Origin: Ovis canadensis
Lineage: Eukaryota > Chordata > Mammalia > Artiodactyla > Bovidae
Assembly: GCF_042477335.2 (NCBI RefSeq)
Contig: NC_091248.1
Location: 114,232,501 to 114,296,500 of the forward strand
Length of the DNA stretch: 64,000 nt
Direction: 5' to 3'
The notes beneath the pieces were generated by a model that was given only the letters and a program-made list of their open reading frames with translations, made no database searches and was not told where the DNA came from. This document shows positions 1-11,069 of the stretch, piece after piece. How positions within the stretch are numbered: position 1 is the stretch's first letter; the number at the start of each line of letters is the position of its first letter. The position numbers were made by a program, and so were the translations under genes.

Positions 1-1083
1 GCTCATTTCTCCCCTGTTGGATTGCAGACCCTGGTTTGTCAGATCCTCTGCTTTCCTAAACACTATACCAGCCAAACAAATCATGTCTAAACCAACAGAT
101 TTGTCAGTTTAATACATATGTTCTGTGACTCAAAATGTGCACCACATTAGCAGCGTCACCTCCTGGGAGCTTATTAATGCAGGATTTCAGGCCCCACTCC
201 AGCCCTTCTGGGTCAGAATCTGCATTTTTAACAAGAAGCACTTCTCTGTTGTTAACGAAAGAGGCATCCTTTACCTCTAGGTTTATACTTCACTGTGTTT
301 CAGAAAAAAATTGAACCTCTAAGAAGAGCTTGTTTAAAAATAAATCTAATGATGCGAAAGGGAAACACTCTGGGCCTTACTGACGTCTTCATTATCCAGC
401 AGCACAGGGCCGTCTGAGGGAAGAGCTGACCCCGAGCCTTTTGTCTTTGCTGTCTTCTCTTGAACAGTGGAGAGTTTTCCTACTTGGTCTTGGAAACTAG
501 GAAGGGTGTCAGGCAAACCCCTGTAGAGTAGCTTGTCATGCTTTTGGAATTCACTTTTTTTGTCCTTCTCCCTCGAGCAGTATTACCTCCCCCATATCTT
601 GGAGCATCTGTTCTTCTATCTTCTTAACTTACCATCTAATATGAATAACTTGATTTTATTTTGAGAAGTTCAGTATTTATAGTGTCAAAAAGAATATAAT
701 ATCAAAGCTGTTTGAAAGACAAGCATATGTCTACAAGTATTTGAGCTTTACCTTGTGTTCCCTTCCTGTCTTTTCCTTGTATATATTAAATATATATTTA
801 CAATTTTGCGTCCTTCCCTCCCCCCGAGGGAGGGGAGAAACTTTCTATGTGCTACAATATAAATTACACTTAGGTTGTTGCCAGTTTTTTTACTCTGCTT
901 TACTCAGTGTCTTTAGTTATGCTTTGTTGTTTTGTATTTTTCTTAAGACTGTGTTTCTAGATCTATATTGAATTTACATTCAGTTATTACTAATTTTATA
1001 AAGTCACGAGAACGCTGAATTGGTGAATACTGAACCATTGCTCTTTGGAAATACATAGGATTAAATTCTCACAGGGGATTCTT
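1..1083 (+). other. NUP205 intron sequence at the window start
   Basis: Non-coding AT-rich sequence upstream of the first exon in the window. A MER5A-type element lies at about 130-245. No exon could be supported. Confidence 0.6.
130..245 (+). repeat. MER5A-like hAT-Charlie DNA transposon fragment
   Basis: Contains the diagnostic runs ggccccactcc, gggtcagaatc and tgcatttttaacaag, as in the MER5A family of non-autonomous hAT elements. The ends are diverged. Confidence 0.6.
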
Positions 1084-2157
1084 CAGTTCAGTTCAGTTCA
1101 CTTGCTCAGTCGTGTCCGGCTCTTTGCGATCCCATGAATCGCAGCACGCCAGGCCTCCCTGTCCATTACCAACTCCCAGCTCACATCCATCGAGTTGGTG
1201 ATGCCATCCAGCCATCTCATCCTCTGTCATCCCCTTCTCCTCCTGCCCCCAATCCCTCCCAGCATCAGAGTCTTTTCCAGTGAGTCAACTCTTCGCATGA
1301 GGTGGCCAGAGTACTGGAGTTTCAGCTTTAGCATCATTCCTTCCAAAGAACACCCAGGACTGATCTCCTTTAGAACGGACTGGTTGGATCTCCTTGCAGT
1401 CCAAGGGACTCTCAAGAGTCTTCTCCAACACCACAGTTCAAAAGCATCAATTCTTTGGCACTCACCTTTCTTAACAGTCCGACTCTCACATCCATACATG
1501 ACCACTGGAAAAACCATAGCCTTGACTAGACGGACCTTTGTTGGCAAAGTAATGTCTCTGCTTTTCAGTATGCTATCTAGGTTGGTCATAACTTTCCTTC
1601 CAAGGAGTAAGCGCCTTTTAATTTCACGGCTGCAGTCACCATCTGCAGTGATTGTGGAGCCCAAAAAAAGTCTAACACTGTTTCCACTGTTTTCCCATCT
1701 ATTTCCCATGAAGTGATGAGACCAGATGCCATGATCTTTGTTTTCTGAATGTTGAGCTTTAAGCGGACTTTTTCACTCTCCTCTTTCACTTTCATCAAGA
1801 GGCTTTTTAGTTCTTCTTCACTTTCTGCCATAAAGGTGGTGTCATCTGCAGATCTGAGGTTATTGGTATTTCTCCCGGCAATCTTGATTCCAGCTTGTGC
1901 TTCTTCCAGCCCAGCGTTTCTCATGATGTACTCTGCATATAAGTTAAATAAGCAGGGTGACAGTATACAGCCTTGATGCACCCCTTCTCCTATTTGGAAC
2001 CAGTCTGTTGTTCCATGTCCAGTTCTAACTGTTGCCTCCTGACCTGCATACAGATTTCTCAAGAGGCAGGTCAGGTGGTCTGGTATTCCCATCTCTTGAA
2101 GAATTTTCCACAACTTATTGTGATCCACACAGTCAAAGGCTTTGGCATAGTCTTAGA
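1084..2157 (-). mobile_element. BovB LINE (RTE clade), 5'-truncated, minus strand
   Basis: The 3' end of a BovB retrotransposon. The terminal gttcagttcagttca repeat lies at 1084-1100, and the reverse-transcriptase part is read on the minus strand up to 2157. The RT core box reads SADD where an active element has YADD, and the frame is broken near 1600-1700, so it is dead. BovB encodes an APE-type endonuclease and RT. The endonuclease part is missing here. It forms a long inverted repeat with the copy at 2752-5298. Confidence 0.9.
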
Positions 2158-2546
2158 TCCCAACAATTATATCAACTAATTAACATATAACCTTGGTTTT
2201 TAGAAGTTACTTCTGAGTAATTTGCTGCTAATAATAGTTAAAATACTAAAACTTATTTTTAAACTACATGTATATATGTTAATATATTTAGGGTGATTTT
2301 AAGATTAGTCCTATAAGGATGTTTTTAGCATTCTCCAGTTGCATTTTTGTATATTTTGAGTTAGGATGCTAAGAACTGCTTGTTACTCTGCATTTTTGTT
2401 TTATGTATACATATGTTTATCCTTTTTGCTTTAGTTGTTTATGGTTCTTAGTTTCCACTTAACAGACTTAAGTTCAACCTTTTTATTAAAATCTGTAATA
2501 TAAAAAGCTGATTTGGGGATTTTCTTATGTTACTGTAATTCTGTAG
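2158..2546 (+). other. NUP205 intron, unique part
   Basis: AT-rich unique sequence between the BovB end and the acceptor of the exon at 2547. Nothing further seen. Confidence 0.5.
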
Positions 2547-2661
2547 GTGATTTACCAGTTATGTGCATGCTCTGATACGTCTGGTCCTACTATGAGGTAC
2601 TTGAGAACCAGCCAGGACTTCTTATTTTCTCAATTGCAGCATTTGCCATTTTCTAACAAAG
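2547..2661 (+). CDS. NUP205: NUP205 window exon 1 (about exon 23)
   Basis: Begins after a ctgtag acceptor with VIYQLCACSDTSGP and ends ...LPFSNK plus one base before a gtagga donor. Length is 115 nt: it starts in phase 0 and leaves one base for the next exon. It lies between two BovB copies in opposite orientation, so skipping it would shift the frame. No coding exon that I can support lies before it in the window. Confidence 0.93.
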
Positions 2662-2742
2662 GTAGGACATTTTTCTCCCTTACTATTAAAACAAATATAT
2701 AAAGTCTATGTTGAGTGATTTTAATTTTATAACATTTTGGGG

Positions 2743-2751
2743 TAGCATTTG
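2743..2751 (+). repeat. left target-site duplication of BovB
   Basis: tagcatttg, repeated exactly at 5299-5307 after the 3' end of the element. Confidence 0.75.
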
Positions 2752-5298
2752 ACAAGTCCAAGTCTATGCTCAAACCAGTAATGATAAAGAAGTTAATCCA
2801 AGCCTATGCCCCGACCAGTAATGCTGAAGAAGCTGAAGTTGAACAGTTCTAAGAAGACCTACAAGACCTTCTAGAACTAACACCCAAAAAAGATGTCCTT
2901 TTCATTATAGGGGACTGGAATGCAAAAGTAGGAAGTCAAGAAACACCTGGAGTAACAGGCACATTTGGAGTACAGAATGAAGCACGGCAAAGGCTAATAG
3001 AATTTTGCCAAGAGAACACGCTGGTCAACACCCTCTTCCAACAACACAAGAGTAGACTCTACAAATGGACATCACCAGATGGTCAACACTGAAATCAGAT
3101 TGATTATATTCTATGCAGTCAAAGGTGGAGAAGCTCTATACAGTTAGCAAAAACAAGGCTGGGAGCTAACTGTTGCTCAGATCATGAACTCCTTATTGCC
3201 AAATTCAGACTTAACTTGAAGAAAGTAGGGAAAACCACTAGACCATTCAGGTATGACCTAAATCAAATCCCTTGCTATTATACAGTGGAAGTGAGAAATA
3301 GATTTAAGGGACTAGATATGATAAACAGAGTGCCTGAAGAACTATGTACTGAGGTTCATGACATTGTACAGGAGGAGGGGATCAAGACCATCCCCAAGAA
3401 AAAGAAATGCAAAAAGGCAAAATGGTTGTCTGAGGAGGCCTCACAAATAGCTGATAAAAGAAGATAAGCTAAAGGCAAAGGAGAAAAGGAAAGATACCCA
3501 TTTGAATAAGAATAGCCTTCCACAGTGATCAGTGCAAAGAAATAGAGGAAAACAATAGAAGGGGAAAGACTAGAGATCTCTTTAAGAAAATTAGAGATAC
3601 CAAGGGAACATTTCATGCAAAGATGGGCTCAATAAAGGACATCTGGTATGGACCTAACAGAAGCAGAAGATATTAAGAAGAGGTAACAAGAATACACAGA
3701 AGAATTATACAAAAAAGATCTTTACGACCCAGATAATAACGATGGTGTGATCACTCACCTAGAGCCAGATCCTGGAATGTGAAGTCAAGTGGGCCTTAGA
3801 AAGCATCACTACGAACAAAGCTAGTGGAGGTGATGGAATTCCCGTTGAACTATTTCAATTCCTGAAAGATGATGCTGTGAAAGTGCTGCACTCCATATGC
3901 CAGCAAATTTGGAAAACTCAGCAGTGGCCACAGGACTGGAAAAGGTCAGTTTTCATTCCAATCCCGAAGAAAGGCAATACCAAAGAATGCTCAAACTACT
4001 ACACAATTACACTCATCTCACTCACATGCTAGCAAAGTAATGCTCAAAATTCTCCAAGCCAGGCTTCACCAATGTGTGAACCGTGAACTCCCAGATATTC
4101 AAGCTGGTTTTAGAAAAGGCAGAAGAACCAGAGATTAAATTTCGATTGGATCATGGAAAAAGCAAGAGAGTCCTAGAAAAACATCTACTTCTGCTTTATT
4201 GACTATGCCAAAGCCTTTGACAGTGTGGAGTACAAAAAACTATGGAAAATTCTGAAAGAGATGTGAATACCAGACTTTCTGACCTGTCTCTTGAGAAACC
4301 TATATGCAGGTCAGGAAGCAACAGTTAGAATTGGACATGGAACAACACACTGGTTCCAAATCAGAAAAGGAGTTCATCAAGGCTGTATACTGTCACCCTA
4401 CTTATTTAACTTATATGCAGAGTACATCATGTGAAATGCTGGGCTGGATGAAGCACAAGCTAGAATTAAGATTGCTGGGAGGAATATTGGTAACCTCAGA
4501 TATGCAGATGACACCACCTTTATGGCAGAAACCAAAGAAGAACTCAGGAGCCTCTTGATGACAGTATCAAGAGGAGAGTGAAAAAGTTGGCTTAAGACTC
4601 AACATTCAGAAAACTAAGATAATGGCATCTGGTCCCGTCACTTCATGGCAAATAGATGGGGAAAGAGTGGAAACAGTGACAGACTTTTTTGGGGGGGCTC
4701 CACAATCACTGCAGATGGTGACTGCAGCCATGAAATTAAAAGACTTTTACTCCTTGGAAGAAAAGTTATGACCAACCTAGACAGCATATTAAAAAGCAGA
4801 GACATTACTTTGCCGGCAAAGGTCTGTCTAGTCAAAGCTATGGTTTTTCCAATAGTCATGTATGGATGTGAGAGTTCGACTATAAAGGAAACTGAGTGCC
4901 AAAGAATTGATGCTTTTGAACTGTGGTGTTGGAGAAGACTCTTGATAGTCCCTTGGACTGTAAGGAGATTCAGACAGTCCATACTAAAGGAAATCAGTCC
5001 TGAATATTCATTGGAAGGACTGATGCTGAAGCTGAAGCTCCAATACTTTGGTTACCTGATGCAAAGAACTGACTCATTGGGAAAGACCCTGATTCTGGGA
5101 AAGATTGAAAGTGGGAGGAGAAGGGGACAATAGAGGATGAGATGGTTGAATGGTATCACCAACTCAGTGGACATGAGTTTGGGTAAATTCCTGGAGTTGG
5201 TGAGGGACAGGGAGGCCTGGCGTGCTGCCAGGCCATGGGGTCGCAAAGAGTTGGACTCGACTGAGCAACTGAACTGATCTGAACTGGGATAGCAGTTT
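2752..5298 (+). mobile_element. BovB LINE with endonuclease and RT regions, degenerate
   Basis: A 2.5-kb BovB flanked by a 9-bp target-site duplication, tagcatttg, at 2743-2751 and 5299-5307. The endonuclease region shows GDWNAKVG (about 2912-2935) and SDHELLIAKF (about 3180-3210). The RT region shows FIDYAKAFDSVE (about 4195-4230) and an intact YADDTTF box (about 4501-4521). It ends in the gaactgaactgatctgaactg 3' terminus. Several in-frame stops and frameshifts (for example near 2850, 3090, 4260 and 4433) show that it cannot make protein. The 5' end is truncated. Confidence 0.92.
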
Positions 5299-5307
5299 TA
5301 GCATTTG
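5299..5307 (+). repeat. right target-site duplication of BovB
   Basis: tagcatttg, the exact partner of 2743-2751. Confidence 0.75.
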
Positions 5308-7037
5308 TGGAATTCTGTCCTCATTTTATTACTTTGTTTCTGTGTTCCTTTGTTTTGTTTTTGTAATTTGTGCTTGAGAAACTTGATGTTTTAACTGTCA
5401 GCATAAAATTATTTTCAAATAGCCTGTTAAGGATGGAATTTTTACTATCAGAGTTTTAAAATTGTGTTTAAGGGATAAGAAAATACTTATGTAAGATTTC
5501 AGAGATTTTTTTTTTTGAGTGAAATTGTTTTGTAAAAATCTGTGTTTTACTTTGTTTCTTGTGTATGATCAGGTCTTGAAATGAAAAATAGGAAGCTAAT
5601 TATGATAGAAACTATATCTTTAGTTTATTGACCTGGTCACACAGTTATCCAGGCTTCCTGTGTTTTATAGGGTTCTATTTTATATAATTTTCTTTTTGAT
5701 CAATTTATAACAGTTTTCTTAGTTTATATTATATCTAGCCAGTGATCGTTTTATTGAGGTTTTTTAAAAGTTTATTTTGTATCATCTTTATGTTTTAGGA
5801 AGTCTAGGCTCACAGATTTCATAATAAGTTGCCTTTACTGGTAATTGTCAACTCTGCTTTGTAAGGACTTTTTAGAAAGCTTCTACTTGTTTATTTTCGA
5901 CTGTGCTGAGTCTTCATTGCTGGGAGGGCTTTTTTCTCTCTAGTTGCGGTGAGTGGGGCCTTCTCACTAGGTGGCTTCTCTTGTGGAACAAGGGCTTTAG
6001 GGTGCCAGGACTTCAGTAGTTGCAGCTCCAGGGCTCTAGAGCACAGGCTCAGTAGCTGTGGCACACAGGCATTGTTGCTCCTCAGCATGTGGGACCTTCC
6101 CAGATCAGGGGTGGAACCTGTGTCTCCTGCATTGGCAGCAGGATTCTTTACCACCGAGTCACTAGGGAAGCCCCTGCTTTACTTCTTAGGGTATGGTGTG
6201 AGAGATTGGGAATTACTTAATGGCAGAAGAGTTTGACTTCATTTTCATAATCAGTATATGTTATTTTTAACCCCAAGATATTGTTTATAACAAGATTTTT
6301 AAGAAACCCTTTTTTATTTCTAATAGGAAAAAAGAATTTCTATCTTGCCTATCTTGCTGTCTACTTTTTAAATATTGATGTAGCTTTGCTTGTAATTATT
6401 ATTATTAGCAGTAGTAGCAGTGTTTGTATGTTTATAAAACTCATAATTTAAGACTTCAAAGCCAGGCATATTATAATAATATTGGATTCAAAAACTTTTA
6501 TTGTATAAGTGATTCCCAGTCCTAACTATATGTTAGACCAAAACGGCATTGATAATCTCAAGATAGCAGAAAATTATGCATTTTAAAGTTATGCAAATTA
6601 TGTATTTATTTTAGTTTTTAAAATGTATTTTTTTTCTGAAATAAAAATCAGATTTTATGATAGTCTTTTTTTGTCAGGATAAATAGTTGAAAAGTACTTG
6701 GATTATCTTTTTAAGTATTAAGTTCTCTATTAATGTCAAACTATGATAGATCCAGAATTCTCTAGATCTGTGTGAAGTTATTCTAGCAACAGAAACTTGA
6801 TTCTCTTTTGTTCTTCAGTTGCTTTTGCTTAGCTTTCATAGACATACACTGGCTTATTTTTTCTCTTGGCATCTGGTTTTTTCTTTTTTAATCTTATAGA
6901 GTGGCAAATTATTATGGTGCATAGTTTCATAAATTATTGACTATGTTGCATGGGAAAATACTGACAAGTTACAGACTATGTCTGTTCTGATTTTGTGTCG
7001 TATACTGGGAAACTAAACATATATATTTAAATTCCAG
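5308..7037 (+). other. NUP205 intron, 3' part
   Basis: AT-rich intron sequence holding one CHR-type SINE (about 5899-6176). The rest is unique, with no exon or conserved motif that I could support. Confidence 0.5.
5899..6176 (-). repeat. CHR-type cetartiodactyl SINE (CHR-2-like)
   Basis: Reads from ggcttccctagtgactcggtgg on the minus strand (6174 downward), a tRNA-derived head followed by the CHR body (gtgggaccttcccag, ctctagttgcggtgagtggggcc on the plus strand). The copy is long and fairly complete. Confidence 0.75.
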
Positions 7038-7187
7038 AATATGAAATATCTATGCTGAACCAGATGTCATGGCTGATGAAGACTGCCTCAATAGAACTAA
7101 GGGTAACTTCTTTGAATCGCCAGCGCTCACACACCCAGAGGCTCCTCCACCTCCTGCTGGATGACATGCCAGTGAAACCCTACTCAG
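7038..7187 (+). CDS. NUP205: NUP205 window exon 2
   Basis: Acceptor attccag; translates EYEISMLNQMSWLMKTASIE through DDMPVKPYS with a gtgaac donor. It is 150 nt and joins in phase with its neighbours. The helical, leucine-rich run (RLLHLLLDD) is typical of the solenoid. Confidence 0.95.
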
Positions 7188-7334
7188 GTGAACATCTGCA
7201 TGTTGGCATTTGTGTTGCCGTGCTGCTGACTGGGCTGTGTGAATGCAAGTGCAAATCTGAATCTTATGGTTAGTCTGTGATTGTAGGCCAAGCATGTTCT
7301 TTCTGCCTTTAGGATTTTTTCCCTTCAGAACACG

Positions 7335-7579
7335 AAATTAAAAGTCACCCATCATTGCCATTTTATTATTGTTAAAAGCATTCACATTTTGCTCTATTCA
7401 TATACACAAATACACAGTGGAGTTTGTCACACTGAGCCAGCATGACCCAAGATATTCTAATATGTGTTTTACATGCAAATTAAGCACAGACTTTTCTAAT
7501 CATCTCACAGGTGTGATTGGATCCTGCCTCTTTTAGAGTTCTGATTATGCTTTTTACAATTGTGAAGTGGATCTGATAG
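7335..7579 (+). repeat. intronic duplicated segment, copy 1
   Basis: 245 bp, about 97% identical to 9196-9440 with a constant offset of 1861 and no gaps. I count about seven differences. It has no poly(A) tail and no recognised transposon structure. It lies between window exons 2 and 3. Confidence 0.9.
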
Positions 7580-7767
7580 AAACAGAAAGAATTAGATGAA
7601 TGTTGTTGATAAGTTCTCATCATCTGTGCATTTTAATTATCCATTTGCAAGGGGCTCTTTGACCTAGAAACAATGACATAGAAATATAATAACCTGATAT
7701 TTGTTATTTCTGAATAAATTTTGTGAATGTGTTCTTTTCTGATCTTTTATTCCTGATGCTCCAACAG

Positions 7768-7839
7768 ATGGGGAAGGAGGCATGGAAGATGAAAATAGGT
7801 CTGTCTCTGGGTTCCTGCACTTTGACACTTCTACAAAAG
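7768..7839 (+). CDS. NUP205: NUP205 window exon 3
   Basis: Acceptor ccaacag; 72 nt encoding an acidic linker (DGEGGMEDENRSVSGF) and then LHFDTSTK. The donor is gtaaag. The acidic, glycine-rich composition suggests a loop between helical repeats (inference). Confidence 0.94.
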
Positions 7840-7871
7840 GTAAAGCTCTTTGAATCTGTAATAAATTTGTA

Positions 7872-8080
7872 AGTAAGTGTTAGTCGCTCAGTCGTGCCTG
7901 ACTCTTTGCGACCCCGTGGACTGCAGCCCACCAGGCTCCTCTGTCCATGAGATTTTCCAGGCAAGGATACTGGAGTGGGTTGCCATTTCCTTCTCCAGGG
8001 GATCTTCCCAACCCAGGGATCGAACCCAGGTCTCCCGCACTGCAGGCAAATTCTTTACCGACTGAGCTACAAGGGAAGCT
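7872..8080 (-). repeat. Bov-tA SINE
   Basis: tRNA-Glu-derived ruminant SINE on the minus strand. The tRNA-like head with B-box homology is at 8010-8080 (reverse of gatcgaacccaggtctcccgc), and the body reaches the cagtcgtgcctgactctttgcg end. It lies between exons 3 and 4. Confidence 0.9.
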
Positions 8081-8410
8081 AGATATGTATATATTAAATT
8101 GCTTAAAATTTTAGGAGGTAATTAATGCCTGTATCTGCAAATTCTGGACTGATGTTGAAAAGCTATGTGAAAATTATTTGTCAACAAAAAAATCTTTTTA
8201 TAGCAAGATGATAGCATGGGAAAAACATTTTTGCAAATGAATGTGTTAGAAATAAAATCCAATTTAGATTTCAATACAATTTTCAATTTCCAGACTGAGG
8301 CCCTTTCTGAACATAGATATAGTACTGTCTTTGAGAGTGAGCTGAGTACTGTGCTTTGCTTTTCTCTTCAATGTCCCAGCTAAAGTAAAACGACTTTTCA
8401 TTTTTTCTAG

Positions 8411-8568
8411 TACGTCGCAAAATTCTCAATATTCTCGACTCCATTGACTTCAGTCAGGAGATCCCTGAGCCTTTGCAGTTGGATTTCTTTGATCGGGCCC
8501 AGATTGAACAAGTTATTGCTAACTGTGAACACAAGAATTTACGGGGACAGACAGTCTGCAATGTCAAG
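8411..8568 (+). CDS. NUP205: NUP205 window exon 4
   Basis: Acceptor ttttctag; 158 nt, VRRKILNILDSIDFSQEIPE through LRGQTVCNVK, donor gtgagc. It ends in phase 0. Confidence 0.95.
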
Positions 8569-9011
8569 GTGAGCATTGCTTTAGAGTGTGTGAAGTATCA
8601 AGTGGTTCACAGTCTTTGAGTCATTAGGAAAAAATAACTTTTTTTTTTCTAATAGAGGTGTTGGTTTATTAGACTGTGGTTTACACTTTTCAAGCAGCAG
8701 TGAAAGAAAACTGAATAGCCCGCACTAATTTTATCTGTTAGGTTTCCCATCTCCTTCGTGTTAGTAATCATGCCACCCAGCTGTCACTCAGGGTGGTTTT
8801 AATTATTTAACTCTCTACCAGGTAGGTGGTAATGACCTGACTAGTAGGAAGAAGATATCCTGTGCATTTGGACCAAGTTTCCTGCCACAGAGGCTCTTTG
8901 GTACTACTCTCTGAAACTTTCCCCTCTAGGGCAGTTTAAAGTAACTGCTAGGTTATTGTTGTACCAGTGTCGGGAATGATCTTATTTTTCTCCCTTCTCT
9001 CAATTATGTAG
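8569..9011 (+). other. NUP205 intron
   Basis: 443 nt of unique intron sequence. No repeat or motif of note seen. Confidence 0.5.
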
Positions 9012-9092
9012 CTGCTTCACAGAGTTCTTGTGGCCGAAGTGAACGCCCTTCAGGGTATGGCAGCCATAGGACAAAGACCTCTCCTGATGGAT
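9012..9092 (+). CDS. NUP205: NUP205 window exon 5
   Basis: Acceptor tatgtag; 81 nt (27 codons) from LLHRVLVAEVNALQG to QRPLLMD, donor gtaagc. In phase at both ends, so its skipping would be frame-neutral. Confidence 0.94.
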
Positions 9093-9195
9093 GTAAGCCC
9101 TGCTGACACCTTTTAACTCCTTAAGCTACTTAAATCACCAGTTAGATGACAAAACAGCGAACTGACTTCTAATTCATTATTAGGAAACAACTTAA

Positions 9196-9440
9196 AAATT
9201 AAAAGACACTCGTCATTGCCATTTTATTATTGTTAAAAGCATTCACATTTTGCTCTATTCATATACACAAATACACAGTGGAGTTTGTCACACTGAGCCA
9301 GCATGACCCAAGATATTCTAATATGTGTTTTACATGCAAATTAAGCACAAACTTTTCTAATCATCTCACAGGCATGATTGGATCCTGCCTCTTTTAGAGT
9401 TCTGATTATGCTTTTTACAATTGAGAAGTGGATCTGATAG
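9196..9440 (+). repeat. intronic duplicated segment, copy 2
   Basis: Direct-orientation partner of 7335-7579, located between window exons 5 and 6. The two copies bracket exons 3, 4 and 5. Confidence 0.9.
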
Positions 9441-9766
9441 GAATGGAGTCTTTCACTTTTGACTTTGTAATGTTAAAAGCTGAACTGAAGTTAATGTCTG
9501 GATGCCTGAATAAAAATCATATCCTTTCTGCTAAGCTAGTTGAGGATTTACAACCTTTTCATATTGTGTAATAGATTTTACTTGTTCCCAGTCAGTGAGG
9601 GAAGAGTCATCACAAATGGGGAGATATGGGTCAGAGATTGAGTGGGAAGGACCACATATGTGGAAACACAGCTGGCTAGGCCAAAGCCAGAGGCAAACAA
9701 ATAGAAGACACATCGAGAAAATGTGCTGTCAAACTTGGGTTTTAGGGAGCTCTAGTGTAACAGAGT

Positions 9767-10043
9767 CGGAGAAGGCAATGGCAACCCACTCCAGTACTCT
9801 TGCCTGGAAAATCCCATGGATGGAGGAGCCTGGTGGGCTACATTTCATGGGGTTGCTACAAGTCAGACACAACTGAGCGACTTCATTTTCACTTTTCACT
9901 TTCATGCATTGGAGAAGGAAATGGCAACCCACTCCAGTGTTCTTGCCTGGAGAATCCCAGGGACGGGGGAGCCTGGTAGGCTGCCATCTATTGGGTCGCA
10001 CAGAGTCAGACACGACTGAAGCAACTTAGCAGCAGCAGCAGCA
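9767..10043 (+). repeat. dimeric Bov-tA/ART2-type SINE with CAG tail
   Basis: Two head-to-tail units, each starting ggagaaggmaatggcaaccc, ending in a (CAG)n stretch. A 12-bp target-site duplication with one mismatch flanks it: gtgtaacagagt at 9755-9766 and gtgttacagagt at 10044-10055. Confidence 0.88.
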
Positions 10044-10367
10044 GTGTTACAGAGTAAGTATAATAGACAGTTGAAAGAAGAAAGAAGATGGGGTGAAAAA
10101 CTCATTTCCACCCACATCACCTCTGCCACCCATCTTAAACATACATGCACACACACAGAGCTTTATTATTTTTTTATGAAAAATAATAATATTCTGGCCA
10201 CCAGTGTAACATAAAAAGTTAATCTGCTGTTTAGCAAGCATGTGGAAGCTTTCCAGAGGATACTGTAAATGTTTTCAGATTAACTGACAGGGTTAAAAAT
10301 AGTGGTCTATTGGTAAGACTTTATTTGTCTAAGTGTTAACCTTGCACTTCAATTTCTGCGGCTGTAG

Positions 10368-10559
10368 GAAATCAGCACCATACTCCAGTACGTGGTAGGA
10401 AGAAACAAATTGTTGCAGTGTCTTCATGCAAAACGGCATGCTCTGGAGTCATGGCGGCAGCTGGTAGAAATTATCCTGACAGCCTGTCCCCAGGACCTCA
10501 TCCAAGCAGAGGATCGCCAACTGATTATTCGTGATCTTTTACAAGATGTGCATGATAAG
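10368..10559 (+). CDS. NUP205: NUP205 window exon 6
   Basis: Acceptor gctgtag; 192 nt (64 codons), EISTILQYVVGRNKLLQ through LLQDVHDK, donor gtgaca. Phase 0 at both ends. Confidence 0.95.
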
Positions 10560-10719
10560 GTGACATGTTTCCTAAATTACTGTATGCTGCTGAACAAGTT
10601 TTGATCCCATTTAAATATATAGTTTGCCCCACCTGTTTTTCCATTTTAGATGTGGAGTCAATAGAGTTGAGCAACGCCAGTGTTAAAACTTTCCTTGAGG
10701 AAAGTTTTATTATAACTGT

Positions 10720-10890
10720 ACAATAATGGCTCTCAACCAGAGTGTGTGTCAGAATTCCCTAGGGAGCTTTTTAAAAAATCTACATTGCAGATCCCTACCC
10801 TAGACCTATTAAATGGGAGGTTCTAGTGGGGAGGCCATTATGTTAATTTCCATTAAAAACCTCTAGGGAATTCTGCTAGGGCTCCCTTCT
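10720..10890 (+). repeat. MER5A-like hAT-Charlie fragment
   Basis: ctctcaaccag and a gtgtgtcagaattccctagg head with a complementary ctagggaattctg / ggttaagaac end. This is the terminal inverted organisation of MER5-type elements. Confidence 0.7.
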
Positions 10891-11069
10891 GGTTAAGAAC
10901 ATTTTACTCAGCATCCTATTTAAATTTCTTTCTATGTATTAGCTTTTATCTTTGAATAGGACAATTCCGTTTTAAAAATCTTGTGGTAGTTGAAAAGCTG
11001 TGTGTGAGACATGTTAATGACTGTAGCTGAAAGCAGGGCCCTCACTGTGGTTTGTCTTTCTGCTTTAAG

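Noticed and set aside
481-640. Possible earlier NUP205 exon near the window start
   Set aside because: Candidate ag...gt pairs give stop codons or no sequence that I recognise from NUP205, so none is reported.
1195-2179. Open frames of 68-180 codons on both strands
   Set aside because: They lie in a BovB LINE. Similar frames recur at 4304-5246, 12023-12622, 49461-49950, 50211-50417 and 55542-55990 in other BovB copies.
7872-8080. tRNA-like gene
   Set aside because: The A/B-box homology belongs to the tRNA-Glu-derived head of Bov-tA. No cloverleaf is preserved, and the same holds for the other SINE copies.
9729-10156. Open frames with MDGGAWWATFHGVATSQT-like peptides
   Set aside because: These are the standard translations of Bov-tA SINEs, repeated at 36003-36400, 40201-40452, 40956-41317, 47207-47482, 48313-48528 and 61630-61958. 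They are not host proteins.
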